Assembly: GCA_001443455.1 (NCBI GenBank)
Contig: LDXO01000001.1
Span: 128,968 to 192,967, forward strand
From: Deltaproteobacteria bacterium CSP1-8
GTDB taxonomy: Bacteria > Desulfobacterota > Deferrimicrobia > Deferrimicrobiales > Deferrimicrobiaceae
Direction: 5' to 3'
Length of the DNA stretch: 64,000 bases
Part shown: piece after piece, positions 8,516 to 16,115 of the stretch
How the letters are laid out: each line of letters begins with the position of its first letter
Position numbering within the stretch: position 1 is the first letter of the stretch
Made by a program: the position numbers and the translations under genes
The notes under the pieces: model-generated
Told to the model about the DNA's origin: nothing
What the model saw: the letters and a program-made list of their open reading frames with translations, nothing else
Databases searched by the model: none

Positions 8516-9427
8516 ATGCTGACGGTGGAACCCGGAAAAACCCGGATCGGGTGGATCGGCACCGGTGTCATGGGAGGCCCGATGTGCGGTCACCTCATGG
8601 ACAAAGGGTATTCCATGACGGTCTACACGCGGGCAAAAGACAAGGCGAAGCCGCTGCTCAAGAAGGGAGCCGTGTGGGCCGATTCTCCCAGGGCGGTTGC
8701 CGAAGCGTCGGATGTCGTGTTTACCATGGTCGGTTTTCCATCGGATGTTCGGGACGTGTATCTCGGGGAGCGTGGGGTCCTCTCCGGCGCGAAGAAAGGG
8801 AGCATCCTCGTGGACATGACCACGACCGAGCCCAATCTGGCCCAGACGATTTACGCTGCCGCAAAAAGGAAGAGTGTCCACACCGTCGACGCGCCGGTTT
8901 CGGGCGGGGACATCGGTGCGCGCGAGGCGCGGCTGTCCATCATGGTGGGCGGAGACCGGGAGGCGGTGGAAGCCGTCATGCCGCTCTTCCAGGCATTGGG
9001 AAAGACGATCGTGCATCAGGGGGGAGCGGGCGCCGGGCAGCACACCAAGATGTGCAATCAGATCGTCGTCGCCGGCACGATGATCGGGGTCTGCGAAAGT
9101 CTGATCTACGGGCACAAGGCGGGACTCAACCTGGAGGTGATGCTCTCGTGCATTCGCGGCGGCGCGGCAGCCTGCTGGGCGTTGGACAACATGGCTCCCC
9201 GCATCCTGAACCGGAACTTCGACCCCGGGTTCTACGTTGACCACTTTGTCAAGGACATGGGAATCGCCCTGGATGAGGCGAAACGCATGAGCCTGGCGCT
9301 CCCGGGCCTGGCGCTCGTCCACCAGATGTACGTGGCCCTGCAGGCCAACGGCGGGGGACGCAACGGCACGCAGGCGCTCATGCTGGTGCTGGAGCAATTG
9401 GGGAACACAAAGATCGCGCGCGCTTAG
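8516..9427 (+). CDS. NAD(P)-dependent beta-hydroxyacid dehydrogenase (3-hydroxyisobutyrate dehydrogenase family)
   Basis: A 303-residue oxidoreductase. The Rossmann motif GTGVMG is at residues 15-20, the substrate-binding signature DAPVSGGDIGAREARLS is mid-chain, and Lys178 in GQHTKMCNQ corresponds to the catalytic lysine. Length and motif order match 3-hydroxyisobutyrate, tartronate-semialdehyde and 2-(hydroxymethyl)glutarate dehydrogenases, which the sequence does not separate. A strong AAAGGAGGGG site precedes ATG 8516. Sitting between the transporter and two CoA-transferases, it probably oxidises a hydroxyacid intermediate of the imported compound. Confidence 0.9.
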   Translation: MLTVEPGKTRIGWIGTGVMGGPMCGHLMDKGYSMTVYTRAKDKAKPLLKKGAVWADSPRAVAEASDVVFTMVGFPSDVRDVYLGERGVLSGAKKGSILVDMTTTEPNLAQTIYAAAKRKSVHTVDAPVSGGDIGAREARLSIMVGGDREAVEAVMPLFQALGKTIVHQGGAGAGQHTKMCNQIVVAGTMIGVCESLIYGHKAGLNLEVMLSCIRGGAAACWALDNMAPRILNRNFDPGFYVDHFVKDMGIALDEAKRMSLALPGLALVHQMYVALQANGGGRNGTQALMLVLEQLGNTKIARA

Positions 9428-9498
9428 AAGGAAGGCGTTCCCCTCCCCTTACGGGTCGGACGGGGAACGAAGAAGAAAACAAAACGGGAGGGGCATGG

Positions 9499-10791
9499 TT
9501 GACCGGTTCCCAAGGCTTTTTCGAGAGAGCGTTTTCCCTTGCCTCCCTCCCTTCCAAACCGGAGGCCCTGCGCGGCATCCGGGTCCTCGAGCTCGCAACA
9601 CGGATCTTCGGGCCCGCTACGGCGGATTACCTTGGCGAATTCGGGGCCGAGGTGATCAAGGTCGAACTGCCCGGGACGGGCGACCTCATGCGGTACGTCG
9701 CCCCGGAAGGGTTCTACTGGCAGGAGATCTCCCCGGCGTTTCTTCCGCAGAACCGGAACAAGCTCCACGTAGGCGTAGACGTCCGGCTCCCCGAGGGGAG
9801 AGACCTGTTCACCCGGATCGCGGAGAAGTCGGACGTGGTGGTGGAAAATCTGCGCGCCGGGACGATGGACCGGTGGGGGATCGGCTACCGGCAGCTCACG
9901 GAGAACAACCCCGGCCTGGTATATGCCGCGAACTCGGGGTTCGGCCAATGGGGGCCGTATGCGAAGGGCCGCGCCTCCTACGACGCCACCGCGCAGGCGG
10001 TCTCCGGCATGTCGGCCATCACGGGGTTCCCCGGTCATCCGCCGGTACGGGTGGGGCTGTGGATCGGGGACTTCACCGGCTCGCTCTTTTCCGCGATCGC
10101 CATCCTGGCCGCTCTTGCAGCCCGCCGCCGGACGGGGGAGGGGCAGCTGATCGACCTTGCGCAGGCGGAGGCCCTGATCCGCGCGCTTGACTGGACGTGG
10201 CTGTACGCCGACATCACGGGACGGGACAGGGAGCGGGCGGGAAACCGGGACGTGACGTTTCCCCCGTCGGGGATCTACCGCTGCGCGGACGGATTCGTCG
10301 CCGTCTCCGCACGGGACGAAGCGGAGCGCGCCGCCCTCGCGAATACCCTGGGGGTGTCGACGGCGACCGCGGAGGCCGTGGCATCCTTTGCCGCCCCCCG
10401 CACGCGCGCCGAGATCGTCCGCGCCGGCGAGGAGGCGGGGTTCTCCGCCGCCCCCGTTCAGGGCGGCCGGGATCAGTACCACAACCCCCACCTGCGCGCG
10501 CGGGGGACCGTATGGGAGCTTGACGATCCCCTGTACGGACGGATCGACGAGTTCGGGCCCGTCCCGAAGCTTTCCGAAAGCCCCGGACGGATCAAGTGGA
10601 CCGCGAAGCCGGTGGGGTACCACAACGAAGAGGTGTTCGGGGGCCTCCTGGGGCTGTCGGGGGAGGAAAGGGAGGAGCTGGAGAGGAAGAAGGTCATCGG
10701 GCAATGGGCCGATGTCCCGGGTTCCAGGCCTCCCCGCGGGGCAGCTGCCGGACCGGCCGACCGGGGGAAGAAGGAAGGGACTTCGCGTTGA
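9499..10791 (+). CDS. CaiB/BaiF class III CoA-transferase, subunit with catalytic Asp
   Basis: A 430-residue class III CoA-transferase that would move CoA from an acyl-CoA donor to an organic acid. The N-terminal RVLELATRIFGPATADYLGE and GAEVIKVELPGTGD segments are typical. Asp191 in WIGDFTGSLFSA aligns with the nucleophile that forms the acyl-aspartyl anhydride in formyl-CoA transferase. TTG 9499 is chosen because GGGAGGGG lies 5 nt upstream; the nearby ATG 9495 opens a different, non-homologous frame. The final codons overlap the start of a second CaiB gene (TTGA), a pairing seen in heteromeric enzymes such as succinyl-CoA:(R)-benzylsuccinate CoA-transferase (BbsEF). Family certain; substrate unknown. 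Confidence 0.92.
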   Translation: MTGSQGFFERAFSLASLPSKPEALRGIRVLELATRIFGPATADYLGEFGAEVIKVELPGTGDLMRYVAPEGFYWQEISPAFLPQNRNKLHVGVDVRLPEGRDLFTRIAEKSDVVVENLRAGTMDRWGIGYRQLTENNPGLVYAANSGFGQWGPYAKGRASYDATAQAVSGMSAITGFPGHPPVRVGLWIGDFTGSLFSAIAILAALAARRRTGEGQLIDLAQAEALIRALDWTWLYADITGRDRERAGNRDVTFPPSGIYRCADGFVAVSARDEAERAALANTLGVSTATAEAVASFAAPRTRAEIVRAGEEAGFSAAPVQGGRDQYHNPHLRARGTVWELDDPLYGRIDEFGPVPKLSESPGRIKWTAKPVGYHNEEVFGGLLGLSGEEREELERKKVIGQWADVPGSRPPRGAAAGPADRGKKEGTSR

Positions 10792-12104
10792 GCGGCTTCG
10801 AGGAGTGGGCGAAAGAGGCGACTTATCCGAAAAACGCCGAAGAAAAACCGGAGGCGCTTCCGGGGGTGCGCCTCCTGGAGCTTTCCCCCGGTCATTTCGG
10901 GGGGATGGTGGCCGCATCGGTCCTGGGCGAGTTCGGCGCCGAGGTGATCAAGGTCGAACCGCCGGGCGGGGACCCCGCCCGAAGCTTCGCGCCGGAGGGG
11001 ATCACGATCGCCGGGACGGGCCTTCCCTTCCTTTCCGAGGCGCGTAACCGGAAGTTCGTGACGCTCTCTCTCGAGACGGAAGAGGGGCGCGGGATCTTCC
11101 GGCGACTTGCCGCGACGTCGGACGTGGTGGTGGAGACGGTAGGCTGCACACGGATGGACTCCCTGGGGCTGGGGTACGAAGCCCTCTCCCGGGAGAACAA
11201 GGCGCTCGTCTATCTGACCCTGTCGACCTACGGGGCCTTCGGGCCCGACGCCGGCAGACGGGTCACGGATTCCGACATCCTGTGCCAGGCGCTCTCCGGC
11301 GTCCCGTACGTGACGGGCGACCCGGAGGAGAACGGGCCGGGGCGGGACTACCAGGTCCCGACCAGGACCGGGAACTGGCACGGCTGGTTCGCCCAGGGGC
11401 TGTGGGGGGCCTTCGGCGTGCTCGTGGCGCTTGCGCACCGGGCCGCCACGGGAAAGGGACAGGTGGTCGACGTGGCGGGCGCGGAGGCGATGATGAAGTT
11501 CGTCGACTACAACATCACCTGGATGCATACCGCCGGACGGGAGCGCCAGCGGACCGGCAGGTTCGACCCGGCCGTCTTCCCCTACACCTACATCCGGTGC
11601 AAGGACGGATACACCTTTATCGCGGCCTACAACAACGAGGCGTTCGAGTCGCTTATGCACATCATCGGGCGGCCGGAGCTGGCGAACGACCCGAGGTTTT
11701 GCACCGGGCCGGACCGTACGAGAATCGAAAACGAAAAGGACCTCCACGCGATCTTGGAGGAGTGGTCGGGATCGCGGACGGCCGAAGAGATCCTCCGGGA
11801 GATCGAGGAGTACACGTCGAAAAAAAGCGGGCACGGGGCGGCCGTGGTGACGGGCCGGGTCAATCGGCCTCTCGAGACGCTCTCCGAGGAAAACTGGTGG
11901 GAGCGCGGCTGTTTCTCCCGGGTCGCCGGGACGGTGTACGGGGGCCTCCTGCTCGCCGCTCCCCCGTGGAAAATGAGCGGGACTCCGCCCAGGATCCGGT
12001 CGGTCTGCCGCAAGCCGGGAGCCGACAACGACGAGGTCTATTCCACTCGGCTCGGCATGACGGGGGAGGAGATCATCTCCCTTCACGCCCGCGGGGTCCT
12101 GTAG
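10788..12104 (+). CDS. CaiB/BaiF class III CoA-transferase, Asp replaced by Asn
   Basis: A second class III CoA-transferase subunit of 438 residues, with TTG 10788 overlapping the previous stop. It keeps the family start VRLLELSPGHFGGMVAASVL and GAEVIKVEPPGGDPAR. At the nucleophile position the sequence is RTGNWHGW, putting Asn196 where its neighbour has Asp191. That suggests it is a non-catalytic or structural partner, so the two genes probably make one heteromeric enzyme. Alternatively the alignment is off by a few residues and another acid serves. A perfect 12-bp inverted repeat 22 nt beyond the stop probably ends the operon. Confidence 0.9.
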   Translation: MSGFEEWAKEATYPKNAEEKPEALPGVRLLELSPGHFGGMVAASVLGEFGAEVIKVEPPGGDPARSFAPEGITIAGTGLPFLSEARNRKFVTLSLETEEGRGIFRRLAATSDVVVETVGCTRMDSLGLGYEALSRENKALVYLTLSTYGAFGPDAGRRVTDSDILCQALSGVPYVTGDPEENGPGRDYQVPTRTGNWHGWFAQGLWGAFGVLVALAHRAATGKGQVVDVAGAEAMMKFVDYNITWMHTAGRERQRTGRFDPAVFPYTYIRCKDGYTFIAAYNNEAFESLMHIIGRPELANDPRFCTGPDRTRIENEKDLHAILEEWSGSRTAEEILREIEEYTSKKSGHGAAVVTGRVNRPLETLSEENWWERGCFSRVAGTVYGGLLLAAPPWKMSGTPPRIRSVCRKPGADNDEVYSTRLGMTGEEIISLHARGVL

Positions 12105-12126
12105 GGATCGGTCCGGCCAAACGAAA

Positions 12127-12160
12127 ACCCCCTGGGGCAAAGGAGGGAGCCCCAGGGGGT
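12127..12160. terminator. Perfect 12-bp hairpin ending the catabolic operon
   Basis: ACCCCCTGGGGC (12127-12138), a 10-nt loop and GCCCCAGGGGGT (12149-12160) form a perfect stem. There is no T-run on the plus side; the minus side is followed by TTTTCG. It lies 22 nt after the last CoA-transferase and probably limits read-through toward the antiporter gene. Confidence 0.6.
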
Positions 12161-12381
12161 CGCAAGGTCGCCCGCGGTATCCTTGGCGGGGGTAGCGGGC
12201 GAGCAAGCCTCTTCGGGGAGAAGAGGCAGCCGGTGCGCATCTTGGTTTCCTACCGGTTCTATCGGCAGGCCGCCCGCCGGACTTTAGCGGAAAAGGATTT
12301 TCGGGAAGCCGGCCGGTTGGCGAATTCCTCCCGCCGTTGATAGACTCATTCCCTGCTCAATTTGGAAGGTCCGGGGGTCCC

Positions 12382-14385
12382 TTGGAACTCACTGCCGTTC
12401 TCCGCGACCTGGCCGTGGTGCTCGCCATCGCCACCGTCGTCGCCCTCGTCTTCAGTCGGCTTCGCCTTCCCGTGGTGGCGGCCTTTCTCGTGGCCGGGGC
12501 GATCCTGGGGCCCACAGGGGCGGGGTTGGTTTCGGAGATCGGGATGGTCGAGTCCCTGGCGGAGATCGGCGTGGTGCTCCTCCTGTTCACCGTGGGGCTC
12601 GAGATCTCCCTGGCGGACCTGGGGAGGATGCGGCGGGAGGTGCTGTGGGCGGGCGGGGCGCAGGTCTCCGCCACGATCCTGTTCACCCTGCTGGTCCTCG
12701 TGCTCTGGGGCCTTCCCGTTCCGGAAGGTTTGTTCATCGGGTTCGTCGTCTCCCTTTCGAGTACGGCCATTGTCCTGAAGGTGCTCACCGACCGGATGGA
12801 GATCGACACCAGCCATGGGAGGATCGCCGTCGGGATCCTGATCTTCCAGGATATGGCGGTCATCGCGATGATGCTTCTCATCCCCTCGTTGCGGCAGTGG
12901 GAGACGGCGAAGTCGACCGAGGTGCTCCTCACGCTGGCGAAGGCGGGAATGGGCGTCGGGGCATTGCTCGTCCTGGCCCGGGTCCTGATCCCTCGGCTCC
13001 TGAAGGAGGTCATCCGGCTCAACAGCCGGGACATCCTGGGCCTCACGGTGCTGATGGTGGTCATGGGGACGGCCTTCCTCGCAAACCGGTGGGGGCTCTC
13101 CCTGGGGCTGGGGGCCTTCCTGGCGGGGTTGGTCATCTCCGAGTCGGACTACGTCCACGAGATCGCGGCGCAGATCATGCCGTTCCGGGACGTCTTCACC
13201 GGCGTCTTTTTCATTTCCGTGGGGATGCTGCTCGACCTGCCATTTCTCGCCCGCAACCTGCTCCTCATCCTGCCGATGGTGGCGGCGGTGGCCCTCCTCA
13301 AGACATTCTCCGCCGGCGCTGCGATCCGGGCACTGGTGCACCCCTGGCGCCTGGTGGTGATCGTCTCCGTCTCCCTCATGCAGATCGGCGAGTTCTCCTT
13401 CCTCCTCATGTCCGAGGGGTACCGCATCGGGCTGATCGGGCCGATCCAGTACCAGTCCCTTCTCGCCATCGCCATCCTGACCATGGTGGCGACCCCGTTC
13501 GTGATGAACGCAGGCCCGGGAATCGCAACCCGGTGGGAGCAGTGGGTGACGGGGGCTTCCTCCTTTCCGGAAACCGGGGAGGAGCAGGGGCTGCGGCGAA
13601 ACGGGAGGGAGAACCACGTGATCATCGCCGGTTTCGGGATGAACGGGAAGAACCTCGCCCGGGTTCTGAAAGCCACGCGTGTCCCGTACGTCGTCGTGGA
13701 CATCAACGACGCTCAGGTCCGGGAAGGGCGGGCGTCGGGGGAGCCGATGTTTTACGGGGACGTGAACCGGCCGGAGATCCTCGACCGGGCGGGCGTCGGG
13801 CAGGCCCGGATCCTGGTGCTCGCCATCTCGGACCCGATGGCCACCCGGCGGGCCGTCGCGATCGCAAGGAGGAGCAACCCGGCCCTGTTCATCCTCGTGC
13901 GGACGCGGTACGCGGCGGACGTGGACGACCTGGTTGCGCTCGGGGCGAACGCGGTGATCCCGGAGGAGTTCGAAACGTCCGTGGAGATCTTCTCGCGTGT
14001 TCTGGCCGAGTACCACGTTCCCGATCATGTGATTCGCCAGCAGGAACAGATCATCCGGAGCGGAACGTACCGGATCCTCCGCGACCGGGGCCCTGTGCGC
14101 AGCGAAGAGGTCCTGGCCGGCTTCGAGGAGTTCCTTCGCCGTAACGTGATCGAGGTCTTCTACGTGGCGCCCTCCTCGGGCTGGGGGGGGCGATCGGTGG
14201 GGGACCTCCCGGTGGGCAACGACACGGGGATCGTCCTCCTGGCGATCCTGCGGAAGGACCGGGCGATCATCCAGCCGGGATTGGGCGAGCCTCTCGCGGC
14301 CGGGGACAAGCTCGTTCTGTTCGGCGGCCACGCCCCTCTGGCGGACGCGCTATCCGTCCTGTCCCGCCCCGCCGGGCAGGGGTAG
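12382..14385 (+). CDS. KefB-type monovalent cation:proton antiporter with TrkA domains
   Basis: An inner-membrane CPA2 antiporter of 667 residues. About 12 hydrophobic spans occupy residues 1-385. A cytoplasmic TrkA-N (RCK) domain starts near 414 with IIAGFGMNGKNLARVL, and a TrkA-C domain lies near 560-665. The protein should exchange K+ (or Na+) for H+ under nucleotide control. The frame is open from TTG 12337, but TTG 12382 gives the usual family start (LELTAVLRDLAVVLA) with a GGGGG site 4 nt upstream, so I use it; the choice is not certain. It stands alone between the CoA-transferase terminator and a convergent ferritin-like gene. Confidence 0.92.
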   Translation: MELTAVLRDLAVVLAIATVVALVFSRLRLPVVAAFLVAGAILGPTGAGLVSEIGMVESLAEIGVVLLLFTVGLEISLADLGRMRREVLWAGGAQVSATILFTLLVLVLWGLPVPEGLFIGFVVSLSSTAIVLKVLTDRMEIDTSHGRIAVGILIFQDMAVIAMMLLIPSLRQWETAKSTEVLLTLAKAGMGVGALLVLARVLIPRLLKEVIRLNSRDILGLTVLMVVMGTAFLANRWGLSLGLGAFLAGLVISESDYVHEIAAQIMPFRDVFTGVFFISVGMLLDLPFLARNLLLILPMVAAVALLKTFSAGAAIRALVHPWRLVVIVSVSLMQIGEFSFLLMSEGYRIGLIGPIQYQSLLAIAILTMVATPFVMNAGPGIATRWEQWVTGASSFPETGEEQGLRRNGRENHVIIAGFGMNGKNLARVLKATRVPYVVVDINDAQVREGRASGEPMFYGDVNRPEILDRAGVGQARILVLAISDPMATRRAVAIARRSNPALFILVRTRYAADVDDLVALGANAVIPEEFETSVEIFSRVLAEYHVPDHVIRQQEQIIRSGTYRILRDRGPVRSEEVLAGFEEFLRRNVIEVFYVAPSSGWGGRSVGDLPVGNDTGIVLLAILRKDRAIIQPGLGEPLAAGDKLVLFGGHAPLADALSVLSRPAGQG

Positions 14386-14400
14386 GGGCGGCACCCCGAT

Positions 14401-14889
14401 TCAGCGTTTCTCCCGGAACGACATTTGGATCCGCTTCAATTGCTCCTCGTGCGCGGATTCCTCGCGGGACAGCGTCCGGAAGATCTCTGCCGCCAGGGGA
14501 TCCCCGGCTTCCGCGGAAAGGTGCTCGTAGCGGGAGCGGGCATGCGCCTCGGAAACGATCGCGAAGGTGAGGTAGTCGGCAAGGGGCGACGTTTCGGTGA
14601 GGCCGGCCCCCGCCAGTCGGGCCTTGTGCATCCTCCATGCTTCCGACCGGAAGGCCTTGACGATATCCACATGGGAGAGGGCCTTCCCCGCGTTCCGCCT
14701 CGCCCCCGAGAAGATCTCCACGAGGCGCCCCACGTGCGACTCCTCCATCTCGGCGAGGTACCGCAGCACCCTCGCCGTCTCCTCGTCCTCCACGCGGTTG
14801 GCGAGCGTCGTGTACAGACTCATCGCCTGGATCTCCATCAGGATGCACTGTTCCACGATCCTGTCGAAGCTGTCGGGTGCTTCCGGCAT
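14401..14889 (-). CDS. Rubrerythrin-like ferritin-fold diiron protein
   Basis: A four-helix ferritin-like protein of 162 residues. Probable diiron ligands appear in order: Glu in EIQAMSLY, the ExxH pair in EMEESHVGRL, Glu in SEAHARSRYEHL, and ExxH in SREESAHEEQL. The C-terminal rubredoxin domain of classical rubrerythrin is absent. Such proteins reduce peroxide or store iron in anaerobes. Start 14889 is set by an AGGAGGT site 3-9 nt upstream; the open frame continues to 14964 without a site. It converges with the antiporter gene and is divergent from the gene at 15048. Confidence 0.88.
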   Translation of the reverse strand: MPEAPDSFDRIVEQCILMEIQAMSLYTTLANRVEDEETARVLRYLAEMEESHVGRLVEIFSGARRNAGKALSHVDIVKAFRSEAWRMHKARLAGAGLTETSPLADYLTFAIVSEAHARSRYEHLSAEAGDPLAAEIFRTLSREESAHEEQLKRIQMSFREKR

Positions 14890-15047
14890 GGCACCTCCTA
14901 TAATGGATCCCGTCAGTCCCGGGACGGACGGGGAGATTTGCAACGGGCCGGGGAAAGGGAACATGGAATTTCCCGGCAGCGTGATACTATGAGCATGTCT
15001 TCCCGCATATTCTACCGTTACTCCACGCTTGACGGGAGGGGCTTCCG

Positions 15048-16115
15048 ATGCGTTCCGCCGCCCAGGCCGATCTTGCGAAGTACGAACGGGCCCTTCACCG
15101 GTATTTCCAGATTCCCGCCTCCTCGAGGAAGACCAAGGACAGGGAGAAGATCCTCAAGGTGGTCGGGGTGGACAATACGCTCGAGTTCCTCACCATGCAT
15201 ATCCCGCTTTGGGAAGTGAAGATCGACGAGCTCCTCGACCCCACGTGCACGGACATGCTCCCGATCAGCATCTCCCATTCCTACGTCAACTGGGTCCGGG
15301 GCGCGATCCGGCTCATGCCGGACGGCGCCCGGGTCAAGATCTTCTCCTCCAAGCTGAAGTCCACGGGACTCAAGAAGGCGATCCTGCAGCTTCTTTCCCG
15401 GATGACCGAGGACGCCCCGCGGGACTTCGAAGTGACCGACGTCCAGCTCGTGGAGAAGGTGCACAAGGACACGCTCTTCCGGGTGCGCGACGAAAAAGGA
15501 AAGGAATTGTCACTCTACCTCTCGCGTTTCGGCTGTCTGGGGGAATACATCTACAGCGGTCTGCCGGGGCTGGTCGGCCTGCCCGTTCTCCCCGTCGTCC
15601 ATCACGTGACTCCCCAGGGCGAGGAGATTCTCCTGAAGCCGAAGGAAGAAGGGGTGAACATCTATCTGGACGAGGGGGTCACGGCCTCCCGGATCCTGCG
15701 GGAGTGGACCTGGTGGGTGGAGGGGGCGGCGAGGCAGGACGCTTTGGGGGACTGCATCGGGACGGCACTGCGGTACGGCCACTACGTGGCGTCTCCGGGG
15801 AAGAAGGTGTTCATGATCGACAACATCGAGCTGTTCCACCTGAACGACACCGATGTCCGGATTTTTGAGCCGATCCACGATTTCCTCCCCCGGAAGGCGT
15901 ATCCCGACGACCAGGGGAAGCGGGATGCCCTCCAGGCGAGGATGCAGCCCGACTACGACAAGGTGTACCGGGACCAGATGCGGATCATCGTCCGGGAATG
16001 GGCGGAGATCGAGCGGTACCTCATCCAGATGCGCCGGCACATCCGGACCTACACGGGCGAGGTCTTCGAGAAGGTACTGGCGAACGTAAAGGCCCGGGTA
16101 TTCGAGAAGCGATGA
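15048..16115 (+). CDS. Conserved hypothetical protein, possible atypical kinase fold
   Basis: A soluble protein of 355 residues that I do not recognise. It has no signal peptide or membrane span. One segment, GHYVASPGKKVFMIDNIELF (about 243-262), resembles the catalytic-loop-to-metal-site stretch of divergent kinases (His/Asn followed by a hydrophobic-hydrophobic-Ile-Asp motif), but no glycine-rich loop is obvious, so this is only a suggestion. The C-terminus is rich in charged helices. Its ATGA stop/start overlap with the penicillin-acylase gene argues that the two work together. An upstream AT-rich stretch (TGATACTATGAG) could be its promoter. Confidence 0.75.
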   Translation: MRSAAQADLAKYERALHRYFQIPASSRKTKDREKILKVVGVDNTLEFLTMHIPLWEVKIDELLDPTCTDMLPISISHSYVNWVRGAIRLMPDGARVKIFSSKLKSTGLKKAILQLLSRMTEDAPRDFEVTDVQLVEKVHKDTLFRVRDEKGKELSLYLSRFGCLGEYIYSGLPGLVGLPVLPVVHHVTPQGEEILLKPKEEGVNIYLDEGVTASRILREWTWWVEGAARQDALGDCIGTALRYGHYVASPGKKVFMIDNIELFHLNDTDVRIFEPIHDFLPRKAYPDDQGKRDALQARMQPDYDKVYRDQMRIIVREWAEIERYLIQMRRHIRTYTGEVFEKVLANVKARVFEKR

